Counted from the stretch's first letter, positions 7,085 to 17,439 are shown. The stretch: 64,000 nt of DNA from Diaphorobacter caeni (GCF_015354245.1 NZ_JADKYZ010000002.1:434001-498000), one strand, 5' to 3'. Notes: generated by a model not told the origin, from the letters alone. A program made the numbers and translations.

Positions 7085-9946
7085 ATGTCCGATAAACAGC
7101 AAGCCACGACCACGTCCGACAAAACGGATTACCGCAAGACCCTGAACCTGCCCGACACCCCCTTTCCGATGCGTGGCGACCTGCCCAAGCGCGAGCCGGG
7201 CTGGGTCAAGGAATGGCAGGACGAAGGCATCTACAAGAAGCTGACCGACGCCCGCTGCGGTGCGCCCAAGTTCATCCTGCACGACGGCCCTCCATATGCC
7301 AACGGCCAACTGCACATCGGCCACGCGGTCAACAAGATCCTGAAGGACATGATCGTCAAGAGCCGCCAGCTCGAGGGCTTCAACGCGCTCTACGCACCGG
7401 GCTGGGACTGCCACGGTCTGCCGATCGAGAACGCCATCGAAAAGCTGCATGGCCGCAACCTGCCACGCGACGAGATGCAGGCCAAGAGCCGCGCCTTCGC
7501 GACCGAGCAGATCGCCCAGCAGATGACGGACTTCAAGCGCCTCGGTGTGCTCGGCGACTGGGAGCATCCCTACAAGACGATGAACTTCGAGAACGAAGCC
7601 GGTGAGCTGCGCGCCTTGAAGCGCGTGATGGAGCGCGGCTTCGTCTACCGCGGCCTCAAGCCCGTGTACTGGTGCTTTGACTGCGCATCGTCGCTGGCCG
7701 AATTCGAGATCGAATACCAGGACAAGAAGAGCAACACGCTCGACGTGATGTTCAAGGCGCACGAGCCCGCCAAGCTGGCTGCCGCGTTTGGCCTGCCCCA
7801 GCTCGACAAGGACGCGTTTGTCGTGATCTGGACCACCACCGCGTGGACCATCCCCGCCAACCAGGCGCTGAACCTGAACCCCGAGCTGCCCTACGCGCTG
7901 GTGGACACCTCGCGCGGCCTGCTGATCGTGGCCGAGACGCTGGTGGAAGACACCATGAAGCGCTGGAACCTCGAAGGCAAGGTGCTGGCCGTGACCAAGG
8001 GCGAGAAGCTCGCGGGTCTGGAATTCGAACATCCGCTGTACGACGTGGACGCGGGCTACAAGCGCCTGTCGCCCGTCTATCTGGCCGACTACGCCACCGC
8101 CACCGACGGTACCGGTATCGTCCACTCGGCGCCTGCCTACGGTCTGGACGACTTCCAGTCCTGCATGGCGCACGGCATGAAGCTCGACGAGATCCTGAAT
8201 CCCGTGCAGGGCAACGGTGCCTACGCGCCCGACTTTCCGCTGTTCGGCGGCCAGCACATCTGGAAGGCCGTGCCGGTCATCCTCGAAGCGCTGGACAAGG
8301 CCGGTCGCCTGCTCGGCACCACCGTCATCACCCACAGCTACCCGCACTGCTGGCGCCACAAGACGCCGGTGATCTACCGCGCCGCCGCACAGTGGTTCAT
8401 CCGCATGGACGAAGGCGAAGGCGTGTTCACCAAGGCCGGTGACAAGCCCGAAAAGACACTGCGCCAGATCGCACTCGAAGCCATCGAGCACACCAGCTTC
8501 TATCCCGAAAACGGCAAATCGCGCCTGCGCGACATGATCGCCGGTCGTCCCGACTGGTGCATCTCGCGCCAGCGCAGCTGGGGCGTGCCGATCCCGTTCT
8601 TCCTGCACAAGGATTCGGGCGAGCTGCATCCGCGCACCATGGAAATCCTCGACCAAGCTGTGGAAATCGTCGGCAAGGGCGGCATCGAGGCCTGGAGCCG
8701 CGTGACCACCGAAGAAATCCTCGGCGCTGAAGAAGCCCAAAGCTACACCAAGAGCACCGACATCCTTGAAGTGTGGTTCGACTCCGGCTCCACCTTCTGG
8801 CATGTGCTGCGCGGCACGCACAACGAGATGCACCACGACTCGGGCCCCGAGGCGGACCTGTACCTCGAAGGCCACGACCAACATCGCGGCTGGTTCCACT
8901 CGTCGCTGCTGCTCGCCTCCGCGATCTATGGCCGCGCACCGTACAAGGGCCTGCTCACGCACGGCTTCACGGTGGACGGCCAGGGCAAGAAGATGAGCAA
9001 GTCGCTTGGCAACACCGTCTCGCCGCAAGAAGTGAGCGGCAAGCTGGGCGCGGAAATCATCCGCCTGTGGTGCGCATCGACCGACTACTCGGGCGACCTC
9101 GCCATCGACGACAAGATCCTCGCCCGCGTGGTGGACGGCTACCGCCGCATCCGCAACACGCTGCGCTTCCTGCTCGCCAACGTGAGCGACTTCGACGCCG
9201 CCAAGGACAGCGTGCCGTTCGATCAGATGCTCGAGATCGACCAGTACGCCCTCTCCCGCGCTGCCGCGCTGCAGCAGGACATCCTCGCGCACTACAAGGT
9301 GTACGAATTCCACCCCGTGGTCACCAAACTGCAGCTGTACTGCTCGGAAGACCTCGGCGGTTTCTACCTCGACGTGCTCAAGGACCGCCTCTACACCACG
9401 GGCGAGAAGAGCCACGCGCGCCGCAGCGCGCAGACCGCGCTGCACCAGATCACGCACGCCATGCTGCGCTGGATGGCTCCGTTCCTCAGCTTCACGGCGG
9501 AAGAAGCGTGGAAGGTGTTCGGCTCGTCCGAATCCATCTTCCTTGAAACCTACGGCACCATCGCCTCAGGCGACGACGCGATGAGCGCCAAGTGGGAGCG
9601 CATCCGCGCGATCCGCGACGTGGTCAACAAGGAAATCGAAGCCGTGCGCGCCAGCGGCGCCGTGGGCTCCTCGCTGCAGGCCGAGATCGTCCTCACCGCC
9701 GCGCCGGAAGACCATGCACTGCTCGCGTCGCTGGGCGCCGATCTCAAGTTCGCGCTGATCGTCTCGAAGGTCGAGCTCAAGGCGGGTGATGCACTCGCCG
9801 TCGAAGTCAAGCCATCGCAAGACACCAAGTGCGACCGCTGCTGGCACTACCAGAGCGACGTGGGCGCGAACGCCGAGCACCCCACGCTCTGCGGCCGCTG
9901 CGTGAGCAATCTCTACGGCACCGGCGAAACCCGGTCGTTCGTCTGA
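7085..9946 (+). CDS. ileS: Isoleucyl-tRNA synthetase
   Basis: Charges tRNA-Ile with isoleucine; class I aminoacyl-tRNA synthetase of 953 aa. Signatures seen: the HIGH motif in [12 protein letters not shown] (near residue 70), the editing-domain [11 protein letters not shown] segment, KMSKS in [10 protein letters not shown] (about residue 637), and a C-terminal zinc finger with CDRCWHYQ and [11 protein letters not shown] at 7085 gives the usual MSDK start; an upstream in-frame TTG at 7058 would add nine residues without support. It lies 90 bp after ribF and 2 bp before lspA. Confidence 0.97.
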   Translation: MSDKQQATTTSDKTDYRKTLNLPDTPFPMRGDLPKREPGWVKEWQDEGIYKKLTDARCGAPKFILHDGPPYANGQLHIGHAVNKILKDMIVKSRQLEGFNALYAPGWDCHGLPIENAIEKLHGRNLPRDEMQAKSRAFATEQIAQQMTDFKRLGVLGDWEHPYKTMNFENEAGELRALKRVMERGFVYRGLKPVYWCFDCASSLAEFEIEYQDKKSNTLDVMFKAHEPAKLAAAFGLPQLDKDAFVVIWTTTAWTIPANQALNLNPELPYALVDTSRGLLIVAETLVEDTMKRWNLEGKVLAVTKGEKLAGLEFEHPLYDVDAGYKRLSPVYLADYATATDGTGIVHSAPAYGLDDFQSCMAHGMKLDEILNPVQGNGAYAPDFPLFGGQHIWKAVPVILEALDKAGRLLGTTVITHSYPHCWRHKTPVIYRAAAQWFIRMDEGEGVFTKAGDKPEKTLRQIALEAIEHTSFYPENGKSRLRDMIAGRPDWCISRQRSWGVPIPFFLHKDSGELHPRTMEILDQAVEIVGKGGIEAWSRVTTEEILGAEEAQSYTKSTDILEVWFDSGSTFWHVLRGTHNEMHHDSGPEADLYLEGHDQHRGWFHSSLLLASAIYGRAPYKGLLTHGFTVDGQGKKMSKSLGNTVSPQEVSGKLGAEIIRLWCASTDYSGDLAIDDKILARVVDGYRRIRNTLRFLLANVSDFDAAKDSVPFDQMLEIDQYALSRAAALQQDILAHYKVYEFHPVVTKLQLYCSEDLGGFYLDVLKDRLYTTGEKSHARRSAQTALHQITHAMLRWMAPFLSFTAEEAWKVFGSSESIFLETYGTIASGDDAMSAKWERIRAIRDVVNKEIEAVRASGAVGSSLQAEIVLTAAPEDHALLASLGADLKFALIVSKVELKAGDALAVEVKPSQDTKCDRCWHYQSDVGANAEHPTLCGRCVSNLYGTGETRSFV

Positions 9947-9948
9947 GC

Positions 9949-10446
9949 ATGGCGCGCGGCAGCAGCTCCGGCGGCGCAAGCATCTGGCCCTGGCTCGCCT
10001 GGGCCGTGGTGGTCTTCCTCGCGGACCAGTTCACCAAGGTGCTCATCCTCGGCTACTACAAGCTCGGCGACGCCACGTACATCACGAGCTTCTTCAATGT
10101 CGTGCGCGCCCACAACACCGGCGCGGCGTTCAGCTTTCTCGCCAACGCGGGCGGCTGGCAACGCTGGGTGTTCACCGGCATCGGCGTCGCGGCGGCCGTC
10201 TTCATCGTCTGGCAACTGCGTGCCCACCCGGGTCAGAAGCTGTTCGCGTTCTCGCTCTCCAGCATCCTCGGCGGCGCCATCGGCAACGTCGTGGACCGCC
10301 TGCAGCACGGCTATGTGGTCGATTTTCTCGACTTCCATCTGAACGGTCGCCACTTCCCCGCGTTCAATATTGCGGACAGTGCGATCACCGTGGGAGCGAT
10401 CTGTCTGATCCTCGATGAGCTGCTCAGGGTGAAGCGAAGCAAGTAG
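9949..10446 (+). CDS. lspA: Lipoprotein signal peptidase LspA
   Basis: Inner-membrane aspartyl protease that cleaves prolipoprotein signal peptides. The 165-aa protein has four hydrophobic segments and both catalytic aspartate motifs: GNVVDRL and FNIADSAI. The [13 protein letters not shown] segment is also typical. ATG at 9949 starts 2 bp after the ileS stop codon, giving translational coupling. A strong rho-independent terminator follows at 10477-10511, so lspA closes the operon; coaBC, which often follows in relatives, is absent here. Confidence 0.96.
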   Translation: MARGSSSGGASIWPWLAWAVVVFLADQFTKVLILGYYKLGDATYITSFFNVVRAHNTGAAFSFLANAGGWQRWVFTGIGVAAAVFIVWQLRAHPGQKLFAFSLSSILGGAIGNVVDRLQHGYVVDFLDFHLNGRHFPAFNIADSAITVGAICLILDELLRVKRSK

Positions 10447-10476
10447 TTGCCAATCGACATTCAATCACGTATGAAG

Positions 10477-10511
10477 AGCTGAGTTCTATGCAAATGGATC
10501 TCAGCTTTTTT
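10477..10511 (+). terminator. Terminator of ribF-ileS-lspA
   Basis: Perfect 7-bp stem AGCTGAG / CTCAGCT with a 16-nt loop, followed by a run of six T. It lies 30 bp after the lspA stop codon. Confidence 0.85.
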
Positions 10512-10559
10512 CATTCCGTTCAAACAGGTGATTTCCCTGAAAATCCTGCACGCGGAGCA

Positions 10560-10574
10560 GTGGAGAATCTCCAC
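10560..10574. repeat. 15-bp palindrome GTGGAGAATCTCCAC
   Basis: Perfect 7-bp inverted repeat with one central base, immediately before the ATG of the IS3-like remnant. It covers the position of a ribosome binding site and could sequester it, or be an insertion scar. Confidence 0.6.
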
Positions 10575-10575
10575 C

Positions 10576-10707
10576 ATGAAGCAATCACGTTGTACCGGCA
10601 GCCAGATCATCGACGCGCTCAAGCATGTAGAGGTCAACCTGACAGACTCAGCGCTGCGCAGATACATTGGCGTTCGCCACACAGCGGTCCTATCCGTACA
10701 CCAATGA
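10576..10707 (+). pseudogene. IS3-family OrfA N-terminal remnant
   Basis: A 43-codon frame beginning MKQSRCTGSQIIDALKHVE, which closely resembles the start of IS3-group OrfA transposases (K-SRFT--QII--LK-VE). After about 20 residues the similarity ends and a stop follows, so only the beginning of the helix-turn-helix region remains. No OrfB (DDE) domain or matching terminal repeats were found nearby, so this is a decayed fragment. The rest of the 375-bp gap 10447-10821 holds the terminator above and nothing else I recognise. Confidence 0.5.
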
Positions 10708-10821
10708 GCGCCTAATAATGGCCTTATGCGCTGTCTCACGGCTGCAGGACATGGCCGCATGGTTCCACTTCTCGGATCGACGGATTTCGGAGAGATTGCC
10801 CATCCCGCAAGAGGCATGTAC

Positions 10822-11037
10822 ATGACTGACAAATACCCTGATTTTTCGCTCTCTGCAGCCGAGCTGCAGATTCTTCAAAACCATGCCTCCGAGCAAATGC
10901 AGGCTTTCGTCAATGAGGACAGCGCAATGTCATACACGTTGAACGTCACCTTCTCATATTGCGTGTTTGGCCGCACGGTCACCTGCAATGTTTCAGGTGG
11001 ACCACCAGTCGTGATATCGGACGACGTGGGTTTGTGA
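10822..11037 (+). CDS. Small hypothetical protein
   Basis: A 71-aa reading frame beginning MTDKYPDFSLSAAEL, with AAGAGG seven bases upstream of the ATG. Residues 1-30 look helical and acidic, and the C-terminal half (YTLNVTFSYCVFGRTVTCNV) looks like beta strands. There is no signal peptide and no family I recognise. It sits between an IS remnant and a convergent WG-repeat gene, so it may be accessory. The following gap to 11248 holds no supported gene. Confidence 0.45.
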   Translation: MTDKYPDFSLSAAELQILQNHASEQMQAFVNEDSAMSYTLNVTFSYCVFGRTVTCNVSGGPPVVISDDVGL

Positions 11038-11248
11038 AACGCCGTCCGACTTGCTCAGTTCGCGTCAAACAATGAAAGCTGCTCTCTGGTCCACTCCGGC
11101 AACGCGCTGCGCCAGTTGAACAGCCCGATTTAGATGGCGTGTCCCAACCGTGCCGTGCGGTTCCAAGCAACGGTCATGGGCAGCCTCCATGCAAACCGTA
11201 GCCGCGTCGCCATGGCAGAAAGTCCATGCTTTCCAGACAAGCCCGCCC

Positions 11249-14200
11249 TCACTTCGCAAACGTCTTCAAGATCCGTTTGAAATAGAAGCGCCACGCGAAG
11301 GTATAGAAAATCACCACGATGCAGCAGATGCCCAGCCCCACGCTGATCGGGGCGTTGAACAGGAATTTCCAGGCCCAGTAGACCTCGGAATACCCCATGA
11401 GGATGGCGGTGCCCAGTCCCCACCAGACGCCCTCCGCACGCCACACCGCTACCGTAACGACGGCATGCAGGACCAGCGCGAGGACGCCCAGCACGGCGTT
11501 CAGCATCAGCAGCATGCCGGGACGCTGCTCCAGCTCTCCAGCGAACCCGTTCATGGTTTTGGGCTTGTCGTTAGCCTTGCCAAAAATGAGGGCGTCGAGA
11601 ACGAACGCCCAGAACGACGCCTTGCCACGCAGCCCCTCGGGCTTGCCGCTGCTGGAGTTGGCGATGGAGTTGATGAAGTTCTCCGCCAGCGCGTTCCGGG
11701 TCCGCTCGGAAAACGAGTCGCCGGAATCACCGTCGTTCTCATCACCACCTTCCGCTGCCTTCAACCGATCCACCTCCTCCTGAACCTGCGCGCGCAGCGC
11801 CTCCGGCACGTCCTCGATCGCCGAGCTGCGGTCATGCACCGCCGCCACGCAGACCCGCAACGTGCGCAGCTGCGGCTCCAGCTCCTTGAGTCGCCAGCCT
11901 CGATCAGTCACATATTCAACGTAGATGTCTTCGCTCATCATGTCGGCAGGAATCTGCTCCAGCGACTTGGCTCCCTCCTTGTACGCGAGTGCGTAGCGCT
12001 CCGGCGTCATCAGCCTGCGCGGCACGTAGCGAATGGCATCCGCGTCTGCATCCAGCGCGGCCTCCACGATGACGTTGGTGATGCGCTCGCGCGGCATGTC
12101 GGCAAGGCTCAAAGGGCGGCTGCGAGCCTGTGCGATGAGCGTCGCTTCATCCGCATTCGCACCCACGGTGCGTGCAGCCTTGCGCAGCCAGCGCGTGTCC
12201 TCGTCGCCGTTCCATTCGGGGGTATACGACGATTGCAACGACAGCACGCTCGACGCCTCGACGCCTGCTTCCATGTCGCGCCCGATCGCCCGGTATGCGC
12301 AGGCCAGCACATAGTGCATGTTCTGGGCATAGGAGACATGCGGCAATGCCCGATAAGCATCGGCGATGGCGCCCTCGAATTCTTTCGCCCACAGCCTCGA
12401 CCAGGCGCGCAGCTCATGCCAGCGGCTGTGCTCGCGTGGCTCGCCTTCGCTGCTGGCCTCGGCCAGATCCTCGTCGACCAGTTGCGTGGTCACCTCGAGC
12501 TTCAGCGCATCGGGCACGTAGAAAAATGCATTGCGATCGCCCTTCAGCGCCAGCTTGCAGAGCTCCACCGAACGCTGATCCAAAGGGACATGCGCGAGCT
12601 CATTGCCCTCGCGCTCGATCGCCTCGGCGAACAGTTCGGGCGTGACATGCGCCTTCGGAACATGCTCAAGCGAAAGACCGCTGCGCACCGCCTTGCTTGC
12701 CAACTGGGGCGTCACCAATTGCGGCGATGCGTATTGGATGTTTTGCGCATTGGCCTTGATCGCCGTTTTCTGCACCGCATCCGTGCGCAGCCAAAGCGGC
12801 ACATCACCCAGCGGAGCATGGTTTCTCAATGCCTGCTTCACGCGCTCCTCTTCGAGCAATCCGCCCCACACGCTGCGCAGACTTTCGTAGTTCCATTTGG
12901 TCGGCAGCTTGCCATGCTCCTTGTCAGCACGGTCCCAGCTCCAGTCATCGGCATACAGCGAGCGGGCCAGCTGCAGGCCCTCGGCAGTCATGCAGATGAC
13001 GGGGATCTGCGCGGCATCCTCCGCGCTGCGGCGTATCAGGCGCTCAAGGCGTTCCGGTGTCTGAAAACGCGCCGGAGCCCACTCCAACTCGCTGACATGC
13101 GCGTTCACCGCGTGATCGACGATCTCGTCATCCAGCCATTGCTCAGGCACCGCGCCGAGATAACCACCGCCCGTGGCGACGGCCGCATACCAGCCCTCCC
13201 GCGTAGTGGGCAGGTTGTCGGGCGAGAGCTCGGACGGCTCGTCAGCGGCCGCATCGTCAATGCCCTCCGCCGACTCATCCACATCAACTTCATCTGCGAC
13301 GTGATCTCCATCCCCGCGCGCCGCCTGCGCCACGCGCAGCGCATCCATGCTGGGCGCGGTCTGCAGCCACAGTTCATGCCACATGTCACCATCGCCGGAA
13401 TCAGAATGCACGTAGAGGCTCAGCCAGACCTGACGCGACTCGGCCAGCGCACCGCTGTCGCCGGGCAATGCCGCACCCATCGGCACCGGCCAGCCCGGCC
13501 TCAGCTCACTTCCGTACAGCTGCGGCGCTGCGTCCTCGGGATCATTGTCGGGCGCGCCGAATCGGGCACCAAGCAACTGCAGCACCTGATCGCGCGTCGC
13601 GTCGAGCAGCGCGCCCTGATTGACGCTCAGAAAGTCATACGTTCCGTTGTGCTCTTCGTCCACATAGCAGCGCATGATGCGGCGGCGAACGGTGGTGGCG
13701 CGGCGGTCCTCGGCTTCGGAATCTGCGGCATCGTCATCATCGTCGTCTTCCTCCCCTTCTTCATCCTCCGCATCCCGAGCGGCACCGCTGGCAGCCAGCG
13801 CACGCAGCTTTTCCTCCGTCTCCTGCAACATGGATTGCGCGAGCGGCACCACCTCCTGCAGGCTGTCGATGCGCTGGAAATACTCTTCGGCTGGTTTCTC
13901 GAAAAAGCGCGCCGGGGCTGTGCATTCGCCATCCTCCGGCGTGCTCTGCCACAGGGGGTGATCACTGCCTTCGGCGCGCAGCGTGACGCGTCCGTCGCCA
14001 TAGTCCGCGCGATAGACGACCGTGGCGTCGCGGTCGATCCAGGCGAGCTGCGCTCCATCGCGCGCGATGAAGGGCACAAGCGGCGTCTTCGGCTGCGCGG
14101 GCACGATCCAGTCCTCTTCATTGGTGAGCGGTTCCACCAGATCCTCCGGCGGCGCAACGAAACTTCCGTCCGTGTGCAGCAGGCCCCAACGGCCAGACGG

Positions 14201-15187
14201 ATCGACTCGTTCCGAAGTGCGCGCCACGGCGAATTCGCCGGTGGTCCGGAAATCCTCGCCATAGGCAAGAGACGGTGTGGGAAGCTCGGTACCATCGATT
14301 CGGATGTAGCGGTCACCGTTGTAGTTGTTGACCGCGATGCCGCAGGCCAAGCGCTTACCAAGATGCTTCGATCCCTGGAACAGCTCGCGCCCCGAGGTGT
14401 CCATGTATCCTGACGAAGACGACGACGAGTAGGAATAACTGTCGCGCTCCTTCATGAACCAGACATAGCCGTTGTCGTCGAAGTCATCCAGACGGTAATA
14501 AGTCGGCTCCACCACCCATTCGCCGCGCGAGTTGATGACGCCGTAGGTCTTGTCGTCACCTCCTGCCCCGACAACGGCGACATCGTGCACACCGAAATGC
14601 CCTTGGTATTCAAACTGCGGCTCGATCGCCCATTGCCCACTGCGGTTCACAAAGCCAAAGCGGCGCTTGCGGTTCTTGTCGTGCCCCACGGCACACGCCA
14701 GCCCGTTGTCACCGAAGTAAGCGACATGCATGAACGCGGTGTCGCTCACAAAATGCCCGCTGGCGTCGATCACGCGCCATTGCATCTTGTCGACCTTGAC
14801 CGCCGCCACGCCGCCATTCATGGCATGCGCCTCCGCGAACTGCGGTGCAATCACCACCTCGCCCGCCAGATTCATGTAGCCCCAAAGATCATCACGCTTG
14901 AATCGCGACAGCCCCTCTGCCGAAAACGCACGCGCGTCCTGCAGCTGCGGCTCAACCACCCAGTGGCCCTTGCCATCGACATAGCCCCACAGACCATTGC
15001 GCGCCTTGGCCGCACCGATCCAGCCGCCCCGCCCATCCGCCGTGAAACCCTGGGTCTTCTGCACCCCGTGCAGTGGAAGGTGAATGCGATCGCCATCGAC
15101 GATCAGAATCTGCTGGACTGACTTGTCCGCACGCAGCGGAATACACAGCAGACGCGGCGGCTGCGCGGGTTTCGACGAATCGTTCAT
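11249..15187 (-). CDS. WG-repeat protein with DUF4116-like repeats and C-terminal membrane segments
   Basis: Very large (1312 aa) multidomain protein of unknown function. Residues ~55-360 hold five or so WG (KWG) repeats, e.g. LWGYVDGKGHWVVEPQ, LWGYMNLAGEVVIAPQF and RFGFVNRSGQWAIEPQF, a beta-propeller-like array. A very acidic linker (EDEEGEEDDDDDDAADSE) follows near residue 500. A long helical middle resembles DUF4116 repeats (AFFYVPDALKLEV, ELAHVPLDQRSVELC). The last ~100 residues contain three hydrophobic helices and end in a basic tail, so the C-terminus is probably in the inner membrane. ATG at 15187 is chosen over ATG 15205 because GGAGGG lies between them. Long single-gene unit, divergent from the protease gene at 15449. 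Confidence 0.8.
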   Translation of the reverse strand: MNDSSKPAQPPRLLCIPLRADKSVQQILIVDGDRIHLPLHGVQKTQGFTADGRGGWIGAAKARNGLWGYVDGKGHWVVEPQLQDARAFSAEGLSRFKRDDLWGYMNLAGEVVIAPQFAEAHAMNGGVAAVKVDKMQWRVIDASGHFVSDTAFMHVAYFGDNGLACAVGHDKNRKRRFGFVNRSGQWAIEPQFEYQGHFGVHDVAVVGAGGDDKTYGVINSRGEWVVEPTYYRLDDFDDNGYVWFMKERDSYSYSSSSSSGYMDTSGRELFQGSKHLGKRLACGIAVNNYNGDRYIRIDGTELPTPSLAYGEDFRTTGEFAVARTSERVDPSGRWGLLHTDGSFVAPPEDLVEPLTNEEDWIVPAQPKTPLVPFIARDGAQLAWIDRDATVVYRADYGDGRVTLRAEGSDHPLWQSTPEDGECTAPARFFEKPAEEYFQRIDSLQEVVPLAQSMLQETEEKLRALAASGAARDAEDEEGEEDDDDDDAADSEAEDRRATTVRRRIMRCYVDEEHNGTYDFLSVNQGALLDATRDQVLQLLGARFGAPDNDPEDAAPQLYGSELRPGWPVPMGAALPGDSGALAESRQVWLSLYVHSDSGDGDMWHELWLQTAPSMDALRVAQAARGDGDHVADEVDVDESAEGIDDAAADEPSELSPDNLPTTREGWYAAVATGGGYLGAVPEQWLDDEIVDHAVNAHVSELEWAPARFQTPERLERLIRRSAEDAAQIPVICMTAEGLQLARSLYADDWSWDRADKEHGKLPTKWNYESLRSVWGGLLEEERVKQALRNHAPLGDVPLWLRTDAVQKTAIKANAQNIQYASPQLVTPQLASKAVRSGLSLEHVPKAHVTPELFAEAIEREGNELAHVPLDQRSVELCKLALKGDRNAFFYVPDALKLEVTTQLVDEDLAEASSEGEPREHSRWHELRAWSRLWAKEFEGAIADAYRALPHVSYAQNMHYVLACAYRAIGRDMEAGVEASSVLSLQSSYTPEWNGDEDTRWLRKAARTVGANADEATLIAQARSRPLSLADMPRERITNVIVEAALDADADAIRYVPRRLMTPERYALAYKEGAKSLEQIPADMMSEDIYVEYVTDRGWRLKELEPQLRTLRVCVAAVHDRSSAIEDVPEALRAQVQEEVDRLKAAEGGDENDGDSGDSFSERTRNALAENFINSIANSSSGKPEGLRGKASFWAFVLDALIFGKANDKPKTMNGFAGELEQRPGMLLMLNAVLGVLALVLHAVVTVAVWRAEGVWWGLGTAILMGYSEVYWAWKFLFNAPISVGLGICCIVVIFYTFAWRFYFKRILKTFAK

Positions 15188-15255
15188 CGTGAAAGGTCCC
15201 TCCATGAAGACGGGGTGCGAACAACGCACCTATTGATCCAAATTTGCTATCAAGC

Positions 15256-15284
15256 AATAGATTACCATTGATGTAATTATTCAA
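15256..15284 (-). promoter_or_regulatory. Candidate sigma-70 promoter of WG-repeat gene
   Basis: On the minus strand TTGAAT (15284-15279) and TCTATT (15261-15256) are 17 bp apart in an AT-rich patch 70-100 bp upstream of the WG-repeat start codon. A small dyad TTGCT-N4-AGCAA (15244-15257) overlaps the -10 end. Confidence 0.4.
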
Positions 15285-15448
15285 CGAACGACATCCGGCA
15301 CAGAAGAGCAAACGGATGCCGTTTATCGCCAAAAATCAAAAGCGTGACCGTATCCGTTGCAATGGCGGTGCATTTCGGGAGAATTCGGAGCGTGTTTACG
15401 CGCTCAAGGGCATCACGCAGAATCGACAAAACCAAGAAAGGGACGCTC

Positions 15449-16471
15449 ATGGACGGCGATCAGGAAAGCAAGAAGCAGGACATCAAGATCAAGCAGCCGC
15501 CCGTGCTGTTCAAGCAGACGCAGGCGGTGATCAACCAGGTCTCCGCATTGCTGGGGGCCCCGGTGGTCGCCTACTGGAACAATCCGCGCGGCTCGGTCTG
15601 CCACTCCGACGTGGTCGCGCTCTACGAAGTGCTCAAGAAGGTCGGCCATCACGACACGCTGTACCTGTTTCTCAAGTCGGATGGCGGCAGCGGCCAGGTG
15701 TCGACCCGGCTCGTGAACCTGCTGCGCCAGCACTGCAAGAATCTCGTCGCGCTGGTGCCGCTCGAATGCGCCTCGGCCGCCACCATGATCGCTCTGGGCG
15801 CGGACCGCATCCTGATGGGTCCCACGGCCTACCTGACGGCAGTGGACACCTCGCTCAACCATTCGCTCTCGCCGCTGGACCGCGACAACGACCGCGTGAG
15901 CGTGAGCCTCGACGAGCTGCAGCGCGTCATCCGCCTGTGGCGCGAGCAGCAGGGCGACACCATCGACAACGCCTACAAGGCGCTGTTCCAGTATGTCCAC
16001 CCGCTGGTGATCGGCGCACTGGACCGCGCGGAATCACTGTCCATCATGCTGTGCAAGGAACTGCTGAGCTACCACATCAAAGATGCGGCGGTGGCCGAGC
16101 GCATCGCCACCACGCTCAACTCCAAGTACCCATCACACAGCTACCCCATCCTCATGGACGAGGCCGCCAGAATCGGGCTCAAGGCCGAACGTCTTGCCGA
16201 CGACGTGAACCATCTGCTGCTCAAGCTCAGCGGCCTCTACAGCGAGATGGGGCAGAAGGCCACGACGGACTACGACGAAAGCCGCGCTCACGGCAACGAG
16301 ATCGTCAACATCTGGGAAAGCTCGGACATGCAGGTCTATTTCCAGCAGGATCGCGACTGGTTCTACCGCGCCGAGGAGCGCCGCTGGATCACCCTCAACG
16401 ACCACAGCAGTTGGCGTTACATCGACAAGCAAGGCGCACGCATCAAAAAGGGTCTGCTGCACGTGGCCTGA
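15449..16471 (+). CDS. Clp-fold serine protease homologue (SDH proteinase family)
   Basis: A 340-aa protein related to the serine dehydrogenase proteinase family, which has the ClpP/crotonase fold and resembles SppA-like proteases. Seen: an SDGGSGQVSTRLV loop like the glycine-rich oxyanion region, and the nucleophile-elbow-like ECASAATMIALGADRILMG (serine near residue 112). The C-terminal ~100 residues end with an aromatic-rich WFYRAEERRWITLND module. There is no signal peptide, so it is probably cytosolic. ATG at 15449 follows AAAGGGA. The gene is divergent from the WG-repeat gene with 261 bp between start codons. Confidence 0.8.
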   Translation: MDGDQESKKQDIKIKQPPVLFKQTQAVINQVSALLGAPVVAYWNNPRGSVCHSDVVALYEVLKKVGHHDTLYLFLKSDGGSGQVSTRLVNLLRQHCKNLVALVPLECASAATMIALGADRILMGPTAYLTAVDTSLNHSLSPLDRDNDRVSVSLDELQRVIRLWREQQGDTIDNAYKALFQYVHPLVIGALDRAESLSIMLCKELLSYHIKDAAVAERIATTLNSKYPSHSYPILMDEAARIGLKAERLADDVNHLLLKLSGLYSEMGQKATTDYDESRAHGNEIVNIWESSDMQVYFQQDRDWFYRAEERRWITLNDHSSWRYIDKQGARIKKGLLHVA

Positions 16472-16541
16472 ACGAACAGACCGGGAAAGGCGTGACGCAA
16501 AGGCATACCATTGGAGGCTTACGTACAGTCAGTTCCACACC

Positions 16542-16865
16542 ATGAGCATCGTCGTCTTCTACATGCGCAACCACGGCCAGAGCGAGGCCACGCCTGATTG
16601 GCGGCCCGAGTGCCTGCATTTCAGTGACAGGGAAATGAGCGAGGCGCTCAAGCAATGCCAGGTGCTGCGCTCCGACGCGCACAACGCGCATGTGGTGATG
16701 TCCTCGGAACTGCGCGACATGGTGGGCCCCGTGGGCGTGAGCGCCGTGGAAGACGGCAAGACGCCCGACGGCCATGACTACGAATGGAGCAAGGCGGGGC
16801 GCGCAGGCAAGAGCCGCAGAAACGCCAGCGAACCACCGAAGACGCGCCAGGACATGGACCGCTGA
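16542..16865 (+). CDS. Hypothetical protein
   Basis: A 107-aa hydrophilic protein, MSIVVFYMRNHGQSEA..., with two basic Arg/Lys-rich stretches near the C-terminus. No domain is recognised. It begins with a beta strand like many small regulatory domains. There is no clear ribosome binding site, but codon use and spacing (70 bp after the protease gene, 22 bp before the GNAT gene) support a real gene in a short operon. Confidence 0.6.
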   Translation: MSIVVFYMRNHGQSEATPDWRPECLHFSDREMSEALKQCQVLRSDAHNAHVVMSSELRDMVGPVGVSAVEDGKTPDGHDYEWSKAGRAGKSRRNASEPPKTRQDMDR

Positions 16866-16887
16866 CGCCACACTCCCTCTTCCCAAA

Positions 16888-17439
16888 ATGACAGACTCCA
16901 CCACTTCACTGAAATTCGTTTCCTGCAGTTTCGAGCGGCACGCCGAAGCCATCCTGGCCATCTTCAACGACGCCATCGAAAACTCCACCGCGCTCTACGA
17001 CTACAAGGCGCGCACCATGGACAACATGGTCGCGTGGTTCGACGCCAAGCAAAAGAACGCGCAGCCCGTCATCGGCATCGAAGATCCGCAGACCGGCGAG
17101 CTGCTGGGCTTTGCGAGCTGGGGGGCGTTTCGCGCCTATCCCGCCTACAAGTACACGGTGGAGCATTCCGTCTACGTGCACTCGGACCATCGCGGCAAGG
17201 GTCTCGGCATGCGGCTGATGAACGCGCTGATCGAGACGGCCCGCCAAAGCGACAAGGTGCATGCGCTCATCGGTGCCATCGACGCGGCAAACGGCGGCAG
17301 CATCGCGCTGCATGAACGCCTTGGCTTCCGCCATGTGGGCACCCTGCCGCAAGTCGGCTTCAAGTTCGGCCGCTGGCTCGATCTGGCCTTCTATCAGCTC
17401 ATGCTGGAAGCCACGCCCGCTCAACCCGTGGACGGCTGA
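16888..17439 (+). CDS. GNAT family N-acetyltransferase, phosphinothricin-acetyltransferase type
   Basis: Transfers an acetyl group from acetyl-CoA to an amine. The 183-aa protein fits the PAT/MnaT subgroup: IFNDAIENSTALYDYKART at the start, LLGFASWGAFRAYPAYKYTVEHSVYV in the middle, the acetyl-CoA loop HRGKGLGMRLMNALI (about residues 101-115) and NGGSIALHERLGFRHVGTL. Members acetylate phosphinothricin-like or methionine-derivative substrates, but the natural substrate cannot be read from sequence. ATG at 16888 is chosen because family similarity starts there. Confidence 0.9.
   Translation: MTDSTTSLKFVSCSFERHAEAILAIFNDAIENSTALYDYKARTMDNMVAWFDAKQKNAQPVIGIEDPQTGELLGFASWGAFRAYPAYKYTVEHSVYVHSDHRGKGLGMRLMNALIETARQSDKVHALIGAIDAANGGSIALHERLGFRHVGTLPQVGFKFGRWLDLAFYQLMLEATPAQPVDG

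Noticed and set aside
11065-11259. Small minus-strand reading frames between the small hypothetical gene and the WG-repeat gene, including a peptide ending LSLFDAN
   Set aside because: They are short, broken by stops, lack ribosome binding sites and match no family I know; at most a decayed remnant.
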